12,562 nucleotides of DNA, taken from positions 1-12,562 of the forward strand of contig JAICKM010000115.1 of the NCBI GenBank assembly GCA_025927935.1, written 5' to 3'. Position 1 is the stretch's first letter. Each line of letters opens with the position of its first letter. Source of the stretch: Chloroflexia bacterium (GTDB taxonomy: Bacteria; Chloroflexota; Chloroflexia; QHBQ01; JADMIH01). This document shows positions 6,429 through 10,796 of this stretch, in pieces. The position numbers were made by a program, and so were the translations under genes. Below the pieces are notes generated by a model. That model did not search any database and had not been told where the DNA came from. It saw nothing but the letters and a program-made list of their open reading frames with translations.

Positions 6429-7364
6429 CTACACCCAATCGATCTTGATCACAATCGCGGTAATGTCATCCTGATGCGCCCGGTAATTGTACGGCTGGGT
6501 GAGATCGGCGGCGTCGGGTAGGGCGCGCTCGGTTGAGCGGGCATCGGCGCGGTCCACCAGGGCGGCGGCCGGATCGATCAATTGCAGACCGTCGGCGATC
6601 TCGCGGCGGGTGAGGTTGTCGTGGACGCCGTCACTGGTCAGCAACAGGAGATCGTGGGGCCGCAACTGGATGACGGTCAGCGCGGGCGCCGGCACGGGCA
6701 GCGCATCGCCAAGCTGGCCGAAGACCAGGAAGCGTTGCGCGTAGTAGCGGCGCACCAGCGGGTCCATGGCGCCCAGGTCGCGCCCGTCGAAGTTGTCGAT
6801 GGTCTCCTCGACGGTGTAGGCTTGATCGGGGGTCAGCACCTGCTGTTCGAGATCGGAGCCGACGGCGTCCTGGTCCTCGGTTAGCAGCAGCAGTTCGTGG
6901 TTGGAATACAGATAACCGCGCGTATCGCCGTTCTGGCTGATGACCGCGCGGCGGCCACCCTCGCATAGGATAGCCGCCGTCATCACGGCGGCGGCCAGCA
7001 CATCGCCCGCCGTCTTGCCGGGCGGGATCTCGTCCGGCGGGATCTGGCCGGACGCGTTCACATCGCGGAAGACGCGCTCACCGGCCTCTTGCACGACAGC
7101 AGCCAGCAATTCGCGGGCGGCGGGCACGGTCAGGTTGGCGGGCAGGTTTTGCAAGCGGGCATCGAGTACCTGCCCGATCATGCGCGCCGCGTGTTCGCCG
7201 CCGATCTCGCCGGTCGGCGTGCGGCGGCGGGCGCTGCCCATGCCGTCGATCACGGCGTGGGCCAGGCCGTTGGCCGCCGACCAGGCCAGGTCTTCATCGC
7301 GGTCCGGATGCAGGCGGCTGGGGATGCTTTTGGACCAGACGCGCACGGTGTTGGTTTCGGTCAT
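6429..7364 (-). CDS. PP2C-family Ser/Thr protein phosphatase
   Basis: This 311-residue soluble protein is predicted to dephosphorylate Ser/Thr in proteins using two metal ions. Recognisable PP2C motifs in order are PDRDEDL (20-26, replacing the usual RxxNED), AVIDGMG (37-43, whose Asp40-Gly41 bind metal), ISQNGDTRGYLY (142-153, the G-D-(S/T)-R motif), LLLLTSDGVHDNL (239-251, S-D-G) and HQDDITAIVI (297-306, the terminal D-N written here as D299-D300). The ATG at 7364 has AAGGAG 6 bases upstream, so I chose it over an upstream in-frame start that would cross the promoter region. It is divergent from a zinc-ribbon/FHA gene and about 3.4 kb from a PknG-like kinase, so it is the natural candidate to reverse that kinase's phosphorylation. 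There is no membrane segment or extra sensor domain. Confidence 0.88.
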   Translation of the reverse strand: MTETNTVRVWSKSIPSRLHPDRDEDLAWSAANGLAHAVIDGMGSARRRTPTGEIGGEHAARMIGQVLDARLQNLPANLTVPAARELLAAVVQEAGERVFRDVNASGQIPPDEIPPGKTAGDVLAAAVMTAAILCEGGRRAVISQNGDTRGYLYSNHELLLLTEDQDAVGSDLEQQVLTPDQAYTVEETIDNFDGRDLGAMDPLVRRYYAQRFLVFGQLGDALPVPAPALTVIQLRPHDLLLLTSDGVHDNLTRREIADGLQLIDPAAALVDRADARSTERALPDAADLTQPYNYRAHQDDITAIVIKIDWV

Positions 7365-7375
7365 GGATGGCTCCT

Positions 7376-7441
7376 TCAGGTTGCTGGAGCCATTATAATG
7401 CAAATAAGCGAAATCAGCAGTATAATTGCCCTGCAACCTGA
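7376..7441. promoter_or_regulatory. Divergent AT-rich promoter region with flanking inverted repeat
   Basis: The 140-base spacer between the phosphatase and FHA genes holds two plus-strand TATAAT boxes (7394-7399 and 7421-7426). On the minus strand there are TATAAT (7397-7392) and TATACT (7424-7419). No good -35 boxes accompany them, which suggests activator-dependent or alternative-sigma use. A 9-base perfect inverted repeat, TCAGGTTGC (7376-7384) and GCAACCTGA (7433-7441), brackets the AT-rich block and could bind a regulator controlling both genes. Confidence 0.45.
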
Positions 7442-7489
7442 GACGCTGCCCTGCGTAGATTGAGCGAGTGGGAATCGCGGGGGCCAGGC

Positions 7490-7496
7490 AAGGAGG
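7490..7496 (+). promoter_or_regulatory. Ribosome binding site that sets the FHA gene start
   Basis: AAGGAGG lies 8 bases before the GTG at 7505. It decides the start in favour of this GTG over the in-frame TTG at 7460, which would place the site inside the coding region. Confidence 0.8.
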
Positions 7497-7504
7497 ATCG
7501 ATTC

Positions 7505-8197
7505 GTGTTTATTGTGTGTCCCGATTGTGGTGCGGATCAGCAGGAAGTGGGCAAGTATTGCGAGAATTGCGGGCGGTTGCTGACCGCCGCGGATGCCCAG
7601 GCGCCCGCGCCGGTGGCGGCGCCCGCGGCAGGCGCGCCCTGGAACGCCTCGCCTGCCGGCACGCAGGGCGCGGTCGATCCGGCGCCCTGGAACGCGGCCC
7701 CGGCCGCCACCGCCCCGGCCATCCCGCCGGGCAGCGCGCGCTTCGCCATTGTGCGCAACGGGCAGGCGAACCCGGCGGAAGGCTTCACGATCACCCATGA
7801 GGGCGAGTTTCTGGTGGGCCGGCCCAATGTCGAGGCGGGATCCGGCGTGGATGTCGATTTGCGCCAGTGGGTGCAGCCCCTGGACTTGAACGGCCAGAAG
7901 CAGTACCTGATCCATCGCCGGCAGTGCTTCCTGGGCATCGGCAGCGACGGCGTGGTCACGATCCGGCCCTGCCCCGGCGCCGAAGCCGACACGCTGGTCA
8001 AGCCCGCCGGGCAGCCCGGCTTCATCGCGCTGAACCAGCTAACGTCGGCCCGCCAGTTACGGCCCGACTCGACCTTCCCGCTCCAGCCCGGTGACCAGAT
8101 CTACATGGGCGACCCGGACGCCGTGCGCTACTACCAGGCCGGCGACCCCACCGCCGCGGGCACCTACGTGGTCCTGGAATTGCTGCCGGCGTCGTAG
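7505..8197 (+). CDS. Zinc-ribbon protein with a divergent FHA domain
   Basis: Starting at GTG 7505, the 230-residue protein begins MFIVCPDCG. A zinc ribbon is formed by Cys5, Cys8, Cys19 and Cys22 (CX2C-X10-CX2C). Residues 27-78 are an Ala/Pro-rich linker with two APWNA motifs. From residue 80 to the end it resembles a forkhead-associated fold: FTITHEGEFLVGRPNV (94-109) supplies the conserved Gly105-Arg106, VDVDL follows at 115-119, and LQPGDQIYMGD is near the end. FHA domains bind phosphothreonine peptides. The key S-R-x-H segment is here H137-R-R-Q140, so the Ser and His that normally contact phosphate and stabilise the site are missing. It may bind an unphosphorylated partner, as some degenerate FHA domains do. 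The neighbouring phosphatase and kinase suggest a GarA-like adaptor role, but I see no N-terminal ETTS-type phosphorylation motif as in GarA. Confidence 0.78.
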   Translation: MFIVCPDCGADQQEVGKYCENCGRLLTAADAQAPAPVAAPAAGAPWNASPAGTQGAVDPAPWNAAPAATAPAIPPGSARFAIVRNGQANPAEGFTITHEGEFLVGRPNVEAGSGVDVDLRQWVQPLDLNGQKQYLIHRRQCFLGIGSDGVVTIRPCPGAEADTLVKPAGQPGFIALNQLTSARQLRPDSTFPLQPGDQIYMGDPDAVRYYQAGDPTAAGTYVVLELLPAS

Positions 8198-8254
8198 CCA
8201 GGTGATGCGCGCCGGGTTTCCGGTCCTGAGTAGCGTATTCCGCTTACCTTGTCA

Positions 8255-8327
8255 TTGTCATTCTGAGCGGAGCGAAGAATCTCGTCTTTTGCCTCCACGA
8301 GACTCTTCGCTCTGCTCAGAGTGACAA
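8255..8327. repeat. Near-perfect inverted repeat, element B
   Basis: Two 31-base arms (8255-8285 and 8297-8327) pair at 28 of 31 positions around an 11-base loop. The three differences are all transitions, two of which keep G-U pairing in the plus-strand RNA. It belongs to the same sequence family as element A at 1322-1399. It sits between the FHA and amidotransferase genes, so the transcript would form a long hairpin that could terminate, attenuate or stabilise mRNA. Confidence 0.9.
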
Positions 8328-8371
8328 ATACGGCGGGAAAGACTATTGAGAACGAAACGAGTATATTTGGC

Positions 8372-9163
8372 ATGTGCCGCCTCTTTGGCCTGATTGCGCG
8401 CAGGCCCGTCAAGATCACCTTCCCGCTGCTGGACGCGGCGGAGTCGCTGCGCCGGCAGAGCCTGCTCAATCCCGACGGCTGGGGCGTGGGCTACTACGCG
8501 GGCGGGCACGCGGTAGTGCGCAAGCAGCCTGAGGCCGCACATGACTCGCCCGGCTTTAGCCGGGTCGCGGAACACGCGCGCTCCCACCTCTTTGTTGCGC
8601 ATGTGCGGCTGCGCACGGCGGGCGGCATTAATCTCGCCAACACGCATCCCTTCAGCTACGGCGGCTGGATCCTGGCGCAGAACGGCGGGATCGGCGGCAC
8701 ATGGCATAAGCGGATCAAGGCCGAAATCGGCTGGGGGCGCATCGCGGGCAAGACCAGCGGGGAGCATTTACTGTACTGGCTCCACGCGCGAGCGGGGCAC
8801 CTGAGCGGCACGGCGCGGGACGCGGCGATTCTGGCCGCCGTGCGCGAACTGGTCGCCGATCCGGCGTCCATCGGCAGTGCCAACTTTGTGCTAGCCACCG
8901 GCGATCAGTTGTACGCCTTCCGCTTCTCGCCCCCGCAGGGCAACGCGCGCTCGCTGTTCTATTTGCGGCGCTCGCCGCCCCTGGCGGAGGCTTCGCCGGA
9001 GGCCGCGGAAGCGGAAGGCGGGATTCCCCGCACCCCGGCGGTGCTGGTCGCCTCCGAGCAGGTCACGGGGCCAGGGGAAGCCTGGCAACCGGTGGCAAAC
9101 GGCTGTCTGCTGATCGCCCGCCGCGATCTCAGCGTGGCCCTCGAACGTATCGCCGTCGCGTAA
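8372..9163 (+). CDS. Stand-alone class II glutamine amidotransferase domain protein
   Basis: This 263-residue protein begins MCRLFGLIA. After removal of Met, Cys2 would be the N-terminal nucleophile of an Ntn-type glutamine amidohydrolase (YafJ/GATase_4 group, related to the amidotransferase domain of glutamate synthase and to EgtC). The start must therefore be the ATG at 8372; a longer in-frame reading would bury the Cys. Supporting motifs are LLNPDGWGVGYY (31-42), FVAHVRLRT (74-82, substrate-binding Arg79), NTHPF (90-94) and LAQNGGIGG (101-109, oxyanion Asn104-Gly105). The usual acidic pair near the glutamine amino group reads TSGEH (128-132), with the Asp position altered. No synthase domain is fused. 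It has no strong ribosome binding site and follows element B. Its target is unknown; it sits in a kinase/phosphatase cluster rather than beside a biosynthetic gene. Confidence 0.85.
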   Translation: MCRLFGLIARRPVKITFPLLDAAESLRRQSLLNPDGWGVGYYAGGHAVVRKQPEAAHDSPGFSRVAEHARSHLFVAHVRLRTAGGINLANTHPFSYGGWILAQNGGIGGTWHKRIKAEIGWGRIAGKTSGEHLLYWLHARAGHLSGTARDAAILAAVRELVADPASIGSANFVLATGDQLYAFRFSPPQGNARSLFYLRRSPPLAEASPEAAEAEGGIPRTPAVLVASEQVTGPGEAWQPVANGCLLIARRDLSVALERIAVA

Positions 9164-9175
9164 CGCGCTCCACCC

Positions 9176-9215
9176 ATAACCGGCCCCTTGGCGCAGCCTG
9201 TGCGCCGCCGGTTAT
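9176..9215. terminator. Shared hairpin terminator between convergent genes
   Basis: ATAACCGGC (9176-9184) pairs perfectly with GCCGGTTAT (9207-9215), and inside it GGCGCA (9190-9195) pairs with TGCGCC (9201-9206), leaving a small bulge and a 5-base loop. It fills the 48-base gap between the amidotransferase and the binding protein, and its right arm includes the latter's stop codon. There is no T-tract. Confidence 0.6.
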
Positions 9216-10522
9216 TGCCCCTTGCGGAAGGACCAGGTCTTGGCCTGCGGGTCGTAGGACATCACGCCCTGGTAGGCCCAGTCGGCGCCGAGTTGCTGGA
9301 CGCTGATTGTCACCAGCGAGGTATCGCCGTTGGCGTCGAACTGCCAGGCGCCGCCTAGGATGTTCGGCCCCAGGTCGGTCGACTTGGTGGCGGCGGTAGC
9401 CTGGCGGATCGCTTCGCGGTCCTTGACTCCGGCCTTGGTGATGGCGTTCACGGCGACGCGGCCCGCTTCATAGCCGAAGGGGGCGAAGTCGGGGTTGCGG
9501 TCGCTGGGGTATTTGCTGATATAGCGCTGATACCAGTCCTGCCCGGCGCCGGTCAGCTTGTTGGCGGGCAAGCCGACCAGGGTGGCATAGACCGAGCCGG
9601 GGCTGCCGCTGCCGCCGTTACTCTTGTAGTCGTTGAGGAAGTCCGAGCCGACGATGCCGTCCGCGCCCATAAATGTGCCCTGGAAGCCGGCGCGGCGCAG
9701 GTCGCGCAGCACGCGCGCCGGGTGGTTCGCCGTGACGCCGCCGAAGTAGACCAGATCGGGGTGCGCGGCGGCGATCTTGCCGGCCAGCGCGGTATAGTCG
9801 TCAGTATGCACGTCGATGCTCTCCGGGCCGCCCAGCACCTGCAAGCCCAGGTCCTTCGCCGCCTGGGCAAAGATGACCGCGATGCCGTGGCCGTAGAGTT
9901 CCGTGTCGTCGATCACGTAGACCGACTTAGCGCCGATCTGCTGCGCGTAGGCGGCCCCGGCGTTGCCTTGCAGGTCGTCGGCGGGCACCACGCGGAAATA
10001 GTTCTGCACGCCCAGCGGGTAGTAGATCCAGGGTTCGCCGGCCGTCCCCGTGCCTGGTTTGGTTAGGCCGGGGTAGGTGTTGCCGGGGCTGATCATGGTC
10101 AGGCGGACGCGATCCAGCACCGGGATGCTGATCTTGGCCGCGCCGCTGTTGTAGGTGCCGATGTAGACCATGGCGTCGGGGTCGGCGGCGGCGCGGCGCG
10201 CGTTCGCCAGTTCCACGTCCGCGTCCCAGTGATAGCTGCCGTCGCTCTGCTGCTTGTCGTCGGTGAGCGGCACATACTCGATGCGGAAGTTGCCCGCCTT
10301 GGCGCCGGCCTCGTCCACGGCCATCTGCACGCCGTGGGCGATGCTGTCAAAGCTCTCCATGGGCACGCTGGAATAGATGCGCACAACATTGGGGTCGGTG
10401 GGCAGGGCGAAGCCCAGGCGCGGACTCAGCAACACCAGCAGCACCACACCGATTAGCGCCGCGGCGATCAGCGGGCCGAGGATCTCCGCGGTATTCGCGG
10501 CGAACGAGCGACGTCTTATCAC
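9212..10522 (-). CDS. Membrane-anchored type I periplasmic amino-acid-binding protein (LivJ-like)
   Basis: The 436-residue product starts at GTG 10522, set by GGGAGGAAGG 6 bases upstream; an upstream in-frame ATG would add 13 residues but lacks a ribosome binding site. A basic N-terminus (MIRRRS) precedes one hydrophobic segment (about 14-32, ILGPLIAAALIGVVLLVLL) with no lipobox Cys, so I predict a signal anchor with the binding domain outside. The domain is the type I fold of LivJ-like proteins: VYIGTYNSGAAK (119-130) and MISPGNTYPGLT (143-154) form the first ligand-binding loops in branched-chain or other amino-acid binders, and the sequence ends with FGYEAGRVAVNAI and a YDP-x2-KTW segment. 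No Liv permease or ATPase is adjacent. It is divergent from the PknG-like kinase, so a sensor role is as likely as transport. The exact amino acid is not predictable. Confidence 0.85.
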   Translation of the reverse strand: MIRRRSFAANTAEILGPLIAAALIGVVLLVLLSPRLGFALPTDPNVVRIYSSVPMESFDSIAHGVQMAVDEAGAKAGNFRIEYVPLTDDKQQSDGSYHWDADVELANARRAAADPDAMVYIGTYNSGAAKISIPVLDRVRLTMISPGNTYPGLTKPGTGTAGEPWIYYPLGVQNYFRVVPADDLQGNAGAAYAQQIGAKSVYVIDDTELYGHGIAVIFAQAAKDLGLQVLGGPESIDVHTDDYTALAGKIAAAHPDLVYFGGVTANHPARVLRDLRRAGFQGTFMGADGIVGSDFLNDYKSNGGSGSPGSVYATLVGLPANKLTGAGQDWYQRYISKYPSDRNPDFAPFGYEAGRVAVNAITKAGVKDREAIRQATAATKSTDLGPNILGGAWQFDANGDTSLVTISVQQLGADWAYQGVMSYDPQAKTWSFRKGQ

Positions 10523-10528
10523 GATGGA

Positions 10529-10538
10529 CCTTCCTCCC
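10529..10538 (-). promoter_or_regulatory. Ribosome binding site that sets the binding-protein start
   Basis: The minus strand reads GGGAGGAAGG, 6 bases before the GTG at 10522. It rules against the longer reading from the ATG at 10561, in which this purine-rich run would be codons. Confidence 0.75.
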
Positions 10539-10648
10539 GGAACCGGAATTGGCACCGGCATGCAAACAAGCGGGCGATGTAACCTTTCGCTACTGCGATT
10601 ACGTAGATTCCCATGACGACGTTACGCAGGATAACCAGACCGGGTGGG

Positions 10649-10679
10649 ACTATACACTAACGCCGAATCTGAGTATACT
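10649..10679. promoter_or_regulatory. Candidate overlapping divergent promoters (kinase and binding protein)
   Basis: On the plus strand, TATACA (10651-10656) and TATACT (10674-10679) are 17 bases apart (4/6 and 5/6 matches) and would drive the kinase with a leader of about 110 bases. On the minus strand, TATAGT (10654-10649) could serve as a -10 for the binding protein, with a weak TATACT (10677-10672) 17 bases upstream. The two would share the same 31 bases and exclude each other. The rest of the 10523-10796 spacer shows no gene that I can support. Confidence 0.4.
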
Positions 10680-10796
10680 AAGACCAGTGCCGGTGGTTAC
10701 GCCCCAGTATAGCCGCCGGACGCCCCCGGCGCAAGCGCGAGCCGGGCCATGCAGACCACGATCAGACCACGCGCGTGAAAGAGGGAGTTCAGGGAT

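Noticed and set aside
5091..6521. 476-codon plus-strand open frame over the permease genes
   Set aside because: It is antisense to two permeases with EAA loops; the composition is highly charged and Gln/Arg-rich, with no start signal.
1322..8327. Elements A and B as the ends of a mobile element carrying the genes between them
   Set aside because: No transposase or integrase lies between them, no target duplications are visible, and the repeat looks like a dispersed intergenic palindrome.
8321..8371. N-terminal 17-residue extension of the amidotransferase
   Set aside because: It would bury the Cys2 nucleophile that defines the family, and it begins inside the right arm of element B.
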